Positions 7,814 through 16,500 of a stretch of DNA of 64,000 bases are shown in pieces. The number at the start of each line of letters is the position of its first letter. Position 1 is the first letter of the stretch. The notes under the pieces are model-generated. The model was not told the origin of the DNA. It ran no database searches and saw only the letters and a list, made by a program, of their open reading frames with translations. This stretch comes from Geitlerinema sp. S16. Lineage in GTDB: Bacteria > Cyanobacteriota > Cyanobacteriia > Cyanobacteriales > Geitlerinemataceae. Both the position numbers and the translations under genes were made by a program. Location: positions 62,001 through 126,000 of the forward strand of contig JAABST010000005.1 in assembly GCA_011390275.1 (NCBI GenBank). Reading direction: 5' to 3'.

Positions 7814-9067
7814 TTGAACTGTTTCGCGACTACGCCCCTTTCGCCCGATACCTGGCCGTTTGACCTCGATGAATTGCCGTCCGATGCTTGCCTGGTGGGC
7901 GGCGCGGTGCGGGATGCGTTGCTCGATCGCCGTAGCGATCACCTGGATCTCGATTTTATTTTGCCGAACCGGGCGATCGAGATTGCGCGGGCGGTGTCGG
8001 TGTGTCACGCGGCGGGGTTTGTGGTGCTAGATCAGGCGCGGGAGATTGCGCGGGTGGTGTTTCCGTCGGCGACGGTGGATTTTGCCTTGCAGGAGGGATG
8101 CAGCCTGGAGGCAGATTTGCAGCGGCGTGATTTTACGGTGAATGCGATCGCCTATGATCCGCGCACGTCAACGTTTATCGATCCGCTCGATGGTCGTGCT
8201 GACCTCAAGCGTAAGCATCTGCGGATGATTTCGGCGGAAAATCTCCAGGATGATCCGTTGCGGTTGTTGCGGGCATATCGTCAGGCGGCGCAGCTTGGAT
8301 TTGAGATTGATGCTGAGACGCGATCGGCGATCCGTCAGCTGGCGCCGGAGTTGTCGCGGGTGGCGGCGGAGCGGGTGTGTGCGGAGTTGGGTTATGTGTT
8401 GGCGAGTCCGAGGGGGACGATCTGGCTTCAGCGGGCGATCGCGGATGGTTTGTTACGTCAGCATCTACCGAGTGCGACGCCCGATCGGGTGGCGAATTTG
8501 GTGGCGATCGATCACGCGGTGGAGGAAATCCGCGATCGTGATCCGGCTCTGTACGCGACGATCGCGACGCCGTTACGTCCGACGATCGCCACGACGTTAA
8601 TCACGATCGTCAAGCTGGTGTCGATGGTTTCGGGCGATCGCGAGGTCGCGGAACAGGAATTGAAGGCGCTGAAGTTTTCTAAGCTGGAGTGGCGATCGGT
8701 GTTGGATTTGCAGGCGGCGTTGGGGGCGACGCGGGATACGGCGGCGGTACGATCTCTGTCGGTTCGTGAGTTATTTTTCTGGTTTAAGGGGTTGGGCGAT
8801 ACGTTCCCGGCTTGGTGTGTGGCGGCGATCGCCAGTGGTGTTGACTGGGGAGCGATCGCGCCGTTGTTGGCGATGTTTCGCACGCCGGGGCATCTGATCG
8901 CGCATCCGCTGCCGTTTGTGGATGGTAAGAAGTTGGTGGCGGCGTTGGATTTACCGCGTGGGCCGATTATTGGGGAGTTGTTGACGGAGCTGGCGATCGC
9001 GCGGGCGGAGGGGACGGTGTGTACGGAGGGGGAAGCGATCGAGTTGGCGCGTAGGTTGATCGGGTAG
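7814..9067 (+). CDS. tRNA nucleotidyltransferase / poly(A) polymerase family
   Basis: A 417-aa class II nucleotidyltransferase. The head-domain motifs are intact: GGAVRDALL, the metal-binding DLDF (HLDLDFILP), and RRDFTVNAIAYDP, followed by the DPLRLLRAYRQAAQLGF tail signature. It adds all or part of the 3' CCA of tRNA; some cyanobacteria may split CC- and A-adding activities, and the sequence alone does not tell which this is. The frame opens with TTG at 7814 directly after a stop codon; no ATG precedes the GGAVRD box. The stop codon TAG at 9065 is the first triplet of a dispersed repeat. Confidence 0.9.
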   Translation: MNCFATTPLSPDTWPFDLDELPSDACLVGGAVRDALLDRRSDHLDLDFILPNRAIEIARAVSVCHAAGFVVLDQAREIARVVFPSATVDFALQEGCSLEADLQRRDFTVNAIAYDPRTSTFIDPLDGRADLKRKHLRMISAENLQDDPLRLLRAYRQAAQLGFEIDAETRSAIRQLAPELSRVAAERVCAELGYVLASPRGTIWLQRAIADGLLRQHLPSATPDRVANLVAIDHAVEEIRDRDPALYATIATPLRPTIATTLITIVKLVSMVSGDREVAEQELKALKFSKLEWRSVLDLQAALGATRDTAAVRSLSVRELFFWFKGLGDTFPAWCVAAIASGVDWGAIAPLLAMFRTPGHLIAHPLPFVDGKKLVAALDLPRGPIIGELLTELAIARAEGTVCTEGEAIELARRLIG

Positions 9068-9217
9068 GGTGTGTTGCGGCATGGACAATGGAACTGATTT
9101 CGCGATCGATGTTGTTTGCCGTAACGCACCGACTAGGTGTCCAAGGTTGCGGTGCGTTACGGTCTAGGTTGATTGATCGTGATGCGGCGTCATGAGTCGT
9201 GACCGTAACACACCCTA
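9065..9217. repeat. Long palindromic repeat, intact copy 1
   Basis: Outer arms TAGGGTGTGTTGCGG and CCGTAACACACCCTA enclose inner arms CGTAACGCACCG and CGGTGCGTTACGG, a nested palindrome of 153 bp. The first three bases are the stop codon of the upstream gene. It contains TCAT-GAGTCGTGACC (9190-9204), the site equivalent to the tnpB insertion point. Confidence 0.8.
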
Positions 9218-9226
9218 CAACTACAA

Positions 9227-9484
9227 CTATCCGGCATTTATGAGTGTACGGATGCTCGGAATTTGATCGGCACGGAGTGGAGAAACTGCGGACTTTGGAA
9301 CCGCCACTACATCGATCGATTCACCGATCGCGTTAAACACCTCCAACACATAGCCTTCTTCAATTCCGTCTGGATCGGGAACGGTATCGATAAAGGTCGC
9401 CAGGTCGCCGGTCTGGAGGTTGTATTCGGGAAAGTCGCGGTTGAGGGCAACTTTGGTATACAGCTCAATCTTGATGTTATTCAT
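9227..9484 (-). CDS. DUF4926-domain protein
   Basis: An 85-aa protein, start ATG 9484 (MNNIKIELYTKVALNRDFPEYNLQTGDLATFID). The TGDLATFID...GYVLEVFNAIGESIDVVAVPKS pattern is a small SH3-like beta barrel typical of DUF4926. Its start overlaps the stop of the DUF6883 gene by 4 bp (ATGA type), so the two are translationally coupled. DUF6883/DUF4926 pairs recur in cyanobacteria and are suspected toxin-antitoxin-like or host-defence accessories, with no proven role. The pair lies between two copies of a long repeat. Confidence 0.8.
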   Translation of the reverse strand: MNNIKIELYTKVALNRDFPEYNLQTGDLATFIDTVPDPDGIEEGYVLEVFNAIGESIDVVAVPKSAVSPLRADQIPSIRTLINAG

Positions 9485-9801
9485 TTTTTCGGCAGGAGGG
9501 TGATGAACTGAATGGTTCCATCCTGGGTACGTTCGAGCCAAACGGTGACAACCAGTAGTGTTTTGGTTAGACCGATGAGATTTCCTTCGACTCGGTAAAA
9601 TGCACCGTAGTGGTTGGTGCGATCGAGGATGGCGTCGTTTTGGGTGATGAGGTCTCGGATGGCTTGTTTGAGTTGTTCGGGGTTGGCGAGGGTGAAACCG
9701 GCTCGTGCTAGAAATTTGGATTTGTCGTCTTTTTCTTGGAAAACGAGCAGATATTGGGTGAGCTTGGCGTCGGGGATGACGATGTTTCCGCTCAGTTTCA
9801 T
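9481..9801 (-). CDS. DUF6883-domain protein
   Basis: A 106-aa protein starting MKLSGNIVIPDAKLTQYLL, a standard DUF6883 N-terminus, with the body KSKFLARAGFTLANPEQLKQAIRDLI and a C-terminal strand VTVWLERTQDGTIQFITLLPKK. This fold is compared with RNA-acting toxins of the SymE/ribonuclease-like sort in some databases, but I cannot show activity. It is the first gene of a two-gene unit with the DUF4926 gene. Confidence 0.78.
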   Translation of the reverse strand: MKLSGNIVIPDAKLTQYLLVFQEKDDKSKFLARAGFTLANPEQLKQAIRDLITQNDAILDRTNHYGAFYRVEGNLIGLTKTLLVVTVWLERTQDGTIQFITLLPKK

Positions 9802-9859
9802 TGCATTTTTATTTTAGGGTGAGGGTTTTGTTCATGCTACCGGAGTTAGCGAGCTCAGG

Positions 9860-10023
9860 TAGGGTGTGTTGCGGCATGGACAATTGAACTGATTGCGCGA
9901 TCGATGTTGTTTGCCGTAACGCACCGACGATCAATGGTCTACGTGTCCAAGGTTGCAGTGCGTTACGGTCGATGTTGATTGATCGTGATGCGGCGTCATG
10001 AGTCGTGACCGCAACACACCCTA
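9860..10023. repeat. Long palindromic repeat, intact copy 2
   Basis: A 164-bp copy of the nested palindrome, same orientation as 9065-9217 and nearly identical at both ends. Its right part reads GTCAT then GAGTCGTGACCGCAACACAC (10000-10019), matching 18 of 20 bases of the DNA next to the tnpB right end. Confidence 0.8.
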
Positions 10024-10041
10024 CCGAAGCATTTTTTTCGA

Positions 10042-10072
10042 TAAAAAAGCGGCCTGCATTTGCAAGGCCGCT
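10042..10072 (-). terminator. Rho-independent terminator of the 948-aa RTX gene
   Basis: On the minus strand, stem AGCGGCCT/AGGCCGCT (arms 10065-10072 and 10048-10055) is followed by TTTTTT. It lies about 100 bp after the RTX stop codon, with one short repeat between. Confidence 0.75.
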
Positions 10073-10093
10073 ATCGAATTAATTAATCGGGCT

Positions 10094-10163
10094 GGGAGGG
10101 CATTGCCCACCCATTACAATGTACCCGCGCATTGATCGGGGTGGTGGGCATTGCCCACCCTAC
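10094..10163. repeat. Short TAGGGTGGGCATTGCCCACC-type repeat
   Basis: Two self-palindromic GGGCATTGCCC cores about 55 bp apart make a nested palindrome. Related copies lie at 13441-13511, 55707-55777 and, as a half copy, at 41982-42001. The end CCCTACAACTACAACT matches the flank of the long repeat at 9217. Confidence 0.7.
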
Positions 10164-10172
10164 AACTACAAC

Positions 10173-13019
10173 TTAGATCGTGATATCGAGGGGATTAACG
10201 GTTGAATTGTTGCCAAAGGCTTCAAACTTGTAGTTAGTACCCAAAACAAAGTTGGCACTTGTCAAAGTTGGCACATCCTCAAAGATTGCAGTCAGTCGTC
10301 CGTCGAAGTAGAGGGCACCATTACCACTGTCGTAGAAGAGACCCGTTGTCGAAATTTCACCCGCAGCAGTACCACCAGCACTGAATTGCAGGATATCGAG
10401 TCGTTGACCCGTTACGGTAATAGTACCTGTGTTGCTCGGACTGTCCGAACCAAAGGCCGTGCCACCCACCGCAAGATCTGACTGGAGGACACGTACTGTA
10501 ACAGTGGAAGAACCAACATTTGTAGTTGCTGTTTCACTTGTATAGCCAGTACCAAACGTGGATGTCGTCGATCCAATCGGGCTATTGCCGATCGAGCCCA
10601 CAATACCAAAGTCATTATCGGCACCGCGCGTGGTCGTACCAGCCGTCGAGCCGAAGTAGTCACCCGTGGTGACCAGATCATCCGAGAGGTAACCAACTGT
10701 ACCAGTGAGGAACGTAGCCGCGTTGGCGCTGCCGAACGCGCTTGTGTTGAAGATAATTACATCACCTTCAGTCGGATTGAAGTCGGTAATAACATCAACA
10801 TCGAACACACCGTTAAAGACGCCGCTGCCAGGGCTAGCCGGATTTGTTCCCGAGAAGAACCAGCCATCTTGTCCAAAATAGGTAGAGCCTTGGTCTGCTC
10901 CGATTGATCCAAGGAAACCAACTTTTGCGGTAGTTCCAAGGATAAAGACATCAGCACCAGCACCACCGGTCAGGGTGTCGCCCAGGCTTTCAGAGATGCT
11001 TGTTCCAGTTGAGGACGTAGCACCGAAACCACCGCCAAACAGCGTATCGTCACCATCACCACCAGAGATGCTATCGCCGCCGCTCGCTTTACCGTAGATG
11101 ATGTCGTCACCGACACCACCATCGATCACAAGGTCAGTACTGGTTCCCGTTGCACCTGAACCAACGCTGATTGTGTCGTTACCGTCGCCACCCAGAATTG
11201 TTGCGACACCTTCGGCTGTACCGATATTCGTGATTGCGACCAGCTCATCGCCAGCGCCCATATCGATAGAAGCACCTGCTCCCAAGGTACCAATACTCAG
11301 GGAGTCGTTACCAGCACCGCCGCTGAACGAACCAGCAAAGATACCTGCAACCTCCAGGGTATCGTCACCAACGCCGCCTGCTACATTTGCACTGACGGTA
11401 GCCGCAGGATTATCGAAGGAAACGATATCATTACCAGAACCACCGTCGATCAAGCCCGCAGCAATGCTCGTACCGGTAAAGGTGATGTCATCGTTGCCAT
11501 CGCCACCAGAGACAACACCAGTCGTTGCGAGATCAACACCAGAGAAAGTGTCATCGCCACCTTTCAGACTGGTAACACCATCAACGTTCGTAATTTCGAT
11601 TAAATCTCGTTCGTCGCTGGCGATCACACCACCGTTCGTAAGGCTCTTAATCAGCTCGGCTTCTCCCGTCACGAGGAAGGTTGCACCACCGGTGAAACTG
11701 TCGCCCGCTTGAACGGTCACAACATCACTAGTGGAAGCACCCGAACCCGCAACGTAGGTGTTGATGCCCAGGCTGTCGAACGGAATGACATCGCCAGCAC
11801 CGAACGTATAGATGTCGTTACCTGCACCACCTATCAGGGTGTTGCCGCCAGCCGATGTCAGCTCATCATCACCGCCACCGCCATAAACAACGTTGCCGCT
11901 GCCTGCACGGGTAACATCAATGAAATCATCACCGCCGTCGGTGCCGGTTGCGGTGTCACCAAAGATGACGTTGCCGCCTGAACCGGAGAGGATAAATTCA
12001 TCATCACCGAGGGTTGCATCCGAACCTTGAGCCGCGCCGTCACCATAGAGGGTGTCGTTGCCACCGAGAACGATCGTACCGAAGTCATCACCCAGATCGC
12101 CGGTGATCAGGCTAGAGCCGCCGCTGACGAGGTTGAAGAAATCATCGCCTTGACCCATGTAAACCGCAGCGCCAGCACCGAGGAGGCCAGCCGAGCCACC
12201 AGCACCAGAAATCGAGTCATTGCCGCCACCACCAGCGATCGTGGCATCCGTCGCGAGATCTGTACCCGAGGAAGCCAAGATGAAGGAATCAGCGCCTGCA
12301 TCTGTGCCAAAAGCGGGGAAATAACCACCGACGCCATCAATAGCACGGTCACCGTCAAGGATAACGCCCTTGCCTTTGCCGAGATACTCGATAACATCAG
12401 CGCCAAAGTTACCGAAGAGGAACTGACCATCAGCCGTTGCATTCGAGCCAGCGGAGACGTAATCGACGTCTTGACCACCGAAAGCTGAGTCAGCCGCCGT
12501 GTCGCTCAGCAGCAGGGTGTCATTACCCATGTTGCCGAACAGGATGCTGGCATCATTACTGATGGTCGCAGCTTCGAGGTAATCATTACCATCACCGCCC
12601 GCAAAGATGTCACCACCGCTCAGGCCGATGATGGTGTCATTACCAGCATCACCGTAAGCGAGGTTTTCGCGATCTGTGAAAAGCAGGCTGTCGTTACCTG
12701 CGCCACCGTAGACCGTCGTTTGCCGGTCTTCGCTGAGGACGGTGTCGTTGCCAGCACCACCAATCAGCGTTGCTTGACCCGAGTCATTGCGGAGAACATC
12801 GTTGCCGGGACCACCCAAAACGATGTCGCCAATGCCACGACTGTAGATGCTGTCGTCACCTAGGCCACCTTCGAGGGTGCTACCCGGTGCAGCACCGTTA
12901 ATCGCGCCTTGAATGGTGTCATTGCCGCCCGAGCCGGAAACAAATCCGACTGTGGTGGCTGTAAGCAGCTCGGCTGAATCGTTACCGAGACTGATATTTG
13001 TATTTACAGTAGCTGTCAC
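10173..13019 (-). CDS. Large RTX-type calcium-binding protein
   Basis: A 948-aa Gly/Asp-rich protein. Calcium-binding nonapeptides (GGAGNDTV, GGDGNDYLE, GGVGDDTLE and so on) occur in several blocks from about residue 30 to 690. They are followed by a C-terminal beta domain starting VDVITDFNPTEGDVIIFN, a common end of type I-secreted RTX proteins. There is no N-terminal signal peptide, again fitting C-terminal-signal export. No protease, lipase or adhesion domain was recognised, so it may be an S-layer- or motility-like surface protein, but this is inference. ATG start at 13019. It is monocistronic, with a terminator downstream. Confidence 0.87.
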   Translation of the reverse strand: MTATVNTNISLGNDSAELLTATTVGFVSGSGGNDTIQGAINGAAPGSTLEGGLGDDSIYSRGIGDIVLGGPGNDVLRNDSGQATLIGGAGNDTVLSEDRQTTVYGGAGNDSLLFTDRENLAYGDAGNDTIIGLSGGDIFAGGDGNDYLEAATISNDASILFGNMGNDTLLLSDTAADSAFGGQDVDYVSAGSNATADGQFLFGNFGADVIEYLGKGKGVILDGDRAIDGVGGYFPAFGTDAGADSFILASSGTDLATDATIAGGGGNDSISGAGGSAGLLGAGAAVYMGQGDDFFNLVSGGSSLITGDLGDDFGTIVLGGNDTLYGDGAAQGSDATLGDDEFILSGSGGNVIFGDTATGTDGGDDFIDVTRAGSGNVVYGGGGDDELTSAGGNTLIGGAGNDIYTFGAGDVIPFDSLGINTYVAGSGASTSDVVTVQAGDSFTGGATFLVTGEAELIKSLTNGGVIASDERDLIEITNVDGVTSLKGGDDTFSGVDLATTGVVSGGDGNDDITFTGTSIAAGLIDGGSGNDIVSFDNPAATVSANVAGGVGDDTLEVAGIFAGSFSGGAGNDSLSIGTLGAGASIDMGAGDELVAITNIGTAEGVATILGGDGNDTISVGSGATGTSTDLVIDGGVGDDIIYGKASGGDSISGGDGDDTLFGGGFGATSSTGTSISESLGDTLTGGAGADVFILGTTAKVGFLGSIGADQGSTYFGQDGWFFSGTNPASPGSGVFNGVFDVDVITDFNPTEGDVIIFNTSAFGSANAATFLTGTVGYLSDDLVTTGDYFGSTAGTTTRGADNDFGIVGSIGNSPIGSTTSTFGTGYTSETATTNVGSSTVTVRVLQSDLAVGGTAFGSDSPSNTGTITVTGQRLDILQFSAGGTAAGEISTTGLFYDSGNGALYFDGRLTAIFEDVPTLTSANFVLGTNYKFEAFGNNSTVNPLDITI

Positions 13020-13475
13020 TTAAATTAGCTCCTCTTCCTCGCGTTTACTTGATCAAAATCGTACTCGGTGACGACGAGCCTCTTTGCCAACTAATCGCTG
13101 ACATAAGAAAAACCGAAGCATTTTGAGTACGTTGGCTCTCAGTTTTATCGTGCGTCGTTTTGCTACTGCCCTAGCATTGCGGCTGATGTAACCGACAGGT
13201 GCGATCGACTCTTGGGTAACGGCAGCGCAGCGAGAATTCGTTGCTGTTACTAAGTTAAGAGCTGGTCTTGTAGCTAACGCACTACTTAGTCTGTGCTAAC
13301 GGAGAATTTGTTCCCAAGTAATTTAGAGAACACTCCGTAACGTTTGTTTACGCTCATACATGGATAGCATAGGAACTGGATTCGGACAATCTTTTAGATG
13401 AAACTGTTGCGGTTGATACCAAATATTCGAGACTCCAGTAAGTAGGTGGACATCGCCCACCATCCGGATCGCTCC
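13020..13475. other. Gene-free region upstream of 948-aa RTX gene
   Basis: About 455 bp between two minus-strand genes. It should carry the RTX promoter and a long leader. The far end is occupied by the short palindromic repeat at 13441-13511, which overlaps the 3' end of the giant gene. No RNA gene or clear sigma-70 boxes were recognised. Confidence 0.5.
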
Positions 13476-13511
13476 TCATCGATGGATCGTGGTAGGCATT
13501 GTCCACCCTAC
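13441..13511. repeat. Short TAGGTGGACATCGCCCACC-type repeat overlapping the giant gene
   Basis: A diverged copy of the repeat at 10094-10163. The right arm (GGTAGGCATTGTCCACCCTAC) lies inside the 3' end of the 3294-codon gene and encodes its last dozen residues. Confidence 0.65.
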
Positions 13512-16500
13512 GACTAAGCAAAGCGGATCTTGGAACGTTTGCGCCGTGGACATCGTCAGACAGTAGAGATACTGACGCATCCAGGCAATATGTTGAAACT
13601 TGGGCTGAAACTTGATCGGCGCATCCTGGGGGCCACTCTCAAACAGAGGCGATTCGCGCAAGACTTGGTAGATCGGATGGCCGATCGAGTCGGGATCAAT
13701 CCACTGGGAGAGCGGCGCTGTGGGGATTAATCCGATCGGCAGGTGGTTCACCAGCAGGGCGGGAAGTTGCCGATCGGCGATCGCGGCAGGGATGCCAGCC
13801 CGTTCGAGCAGGTTGCAAGCGTCGCGGCGGGTCATGGCCTGCTGTGGCAGGTTGCACAGCAGTTCGTGAAAGACAAAATAGTCGTCGTAGCGCTGGCGAT
13901 CGAGATCGAGGTCACATTCGCGATCGAGGTTCGCGACGGGTAGCGCGTCTGGATCGGGATTGATTAAGCCCGCGAGACCGTCTGCGGTGATGCTGATGCG
14001 TGGGTCAGAGCTGCGCGATTGGATCAGGGTCGCGTTCGGGCATTTTTGTCGTAGCCAGGTCTCGACGGATGGCCAGTGGCTCGCATCGCCGCTGAGGATG
14101 ACTCGATCGATGCTTTGGACAGCCGTGCCGATGCGGCTAAAGAAATGGTTTAACTCGCGATTGAACTCCGCGATCGCCGGGATCAGGACGGCGGTTTCAA
14201 ACTGACGACGCCAGATCTGGATTTCGGTCTGAACGTACGGAACGATCGCGCGGTCTTGTCCGGCTTGTAGGCATTGCAAAACGTCTCGGGCGACCCGAAG
14301 CAGCGATCGACCTTGAGGCGTCGTCTGGAGCCATTGACGCAGGGCTATGCGTGCCTCTGGGGCGGGTTCACCGACAGGAGGTAGCGCGGGCGATTTTGAA
14401 TTGAGCGAGTTGGTGAGTGGATTGGTGAGTGAGTCTAAATCATCTGCGATCGCTAGATTCAGCCGATCATCGACGAGCAGTAGTTGACCGATGACATCGA
14501 GTTCGAGGCTCATTCGACCGTAGGGAACACGGTGCGATCGTCGCTGTAATCCCGTTTCAGCCTCATGATGAGACCGATCGCCGGTTACCTCACAAACGAG
14601 AAACTCGATCGCCGCTGCGTCAGCCGTGACAACCAAGGTTTTTTCAGACTGTGCGACGCGATCGGGCGATAACACCTGAGACCGTACACTCGCCCAGGCG
14701 GCATCCACAAACGTAATTTGACCCGGATGAGACACCAGACCCGCTTCGATCATCGCTTCCCGCAGATTGAATCGATAGGCTGCATTGCTCTCGCTGTGCT
14801 GGTTGACGATGATCCCGGCGAGCTTGGGCAGTTGGCTATCGACCAGGCGATCCGTATCCGGTTCGAGGGTGCAGCCGTCGGCCAGCGCATCGCAGCGCAG
14901 GGAGGTTAAGAGGCGACGCAAGGCGTGGCGCAGCTCGTAGAGGCTGAGACGATCGTCAATCGACCAGCGCACGATCGGCTGGAAGGCGTCGCGATCGTCG
15001 CGCCAGGAGATCCCGATCTCGAAACAGCTTCGGAAATCTTGGATCAAAATTCCGGGGAGTATTTGATCGCGTTCCGCCGCGCGATCGGCATTTTGGGAGT
15101 CGATCAGCGCTTGTGAGCCGATCGTCCAGTCGTCCGGGCTTGTCGCCTCTGGAGAGAGGTACACCGCACAGGGCAGACGATAGCGTAACTCAGTTGGCGG
15201 ATGGCTGAACGTTTCCGACTTGGCGCTATTGGCAACGGTTTCAGCCCGTTTATCCGACGTGGAATCGTTAGCCTGAGACCAGGCCAGCGGATAGCGTTGA
15301 TTTGTTTGGCGATCGATCAAAACCGCCGAAAGTTCGGTCACGCCCAGATCAAGGGCGAGATACCACCGGTTATTCGGGGGATCATTTGGGGTCGGTGGCG
15401 GCGGCAGTGTGTCCCAGATCGAGGTAAATAGCTCGGCGGGGTCAATATCCTCGCGGTCTTCGTTCGAGATGGCGGCGCTATCTGCCGGAAGGGAGAGAGA
15501 AGGCGGCGCGAGGCTGGCGGCAGGGTCTACCTGCTGCATGGCGGCGATGATGGCCGCTTCGAGTTCGCGCTCTAGGCCATCGAGACCGAGCTTAGCCGTC
15601 AGTTCGGCTTCGATCTGTGCTTCTCGGGTGGAGTCGATCGCGGCGGCATCGCCAAGTTCATCGGGGGGATCGGCACGATTCGGCTCGCTCCAATCGTTGA
15701 CGATTTCTAAAATCGCATCGAATAACGCTTCGTCGGCTGCGTCATCGTCATCATCCGTATTATCACCATCATCTTCGGTATTCTCTGGCAAAGTCGGGAA
15801 TGGATTTTCGGTATCAGCCCCTGCCTGAACGCCACGGTAGCCATAATATTCATCGTCCGTGCTATCGAAGGGGTTGTCGTTAGCGATCTCGGCGAGTTCT
15901 GCGGGTGAGAGCGTCGCGAGGTCGATGCTGCCGGGGTTGATGAGGGCGTAGCGATCGTCATCGGCGGGTAAATCGAGGGCGACAAAGTCGTCGGTGATGT
16001 GTTCCGACAGGCGGGCGATCGTTTCATCGAGATCGCGATCGACGGGAAGCGGTTCGATCCGTTCATCGGGATAAGGGTCGGTATCTTCAAATAAATCGAG
16101 CGCCCAGTCGATCGGGGTTTCTGACGACACGATCGGCGCTAGATCGATGTGAGATTCGTGAGATTCGGCCTCGATTGGCACAGAGGCGGGAGGAGGCGAT
16201 TCGGTCTCGCGTCGATCGTTCTGGTCATGAATGGACGATAAAACGGGCGCAGAAACAGAAACGGCTTCCCACTCATCAAGAGCAGGAAGCTCGGAAAATT
16301 GCTGTTTAAGGGCCGCTTTTTTATGGGCGATCGGGCGATCGGTATTTTCTGCGGCTTCAGTATTTTCGGTATTCTCTGTGGCTTCGGCGTCTGCTGTCGC
16401 TGCGATCGCTGGGTCTAAAGCAGGCGGAACCGGGTTGGGTCTGGCCTGAAGGGAGCTTTGGGGAGCCAGCGGTCGAGTTTGATTTTGGGGATTTGGGGAG

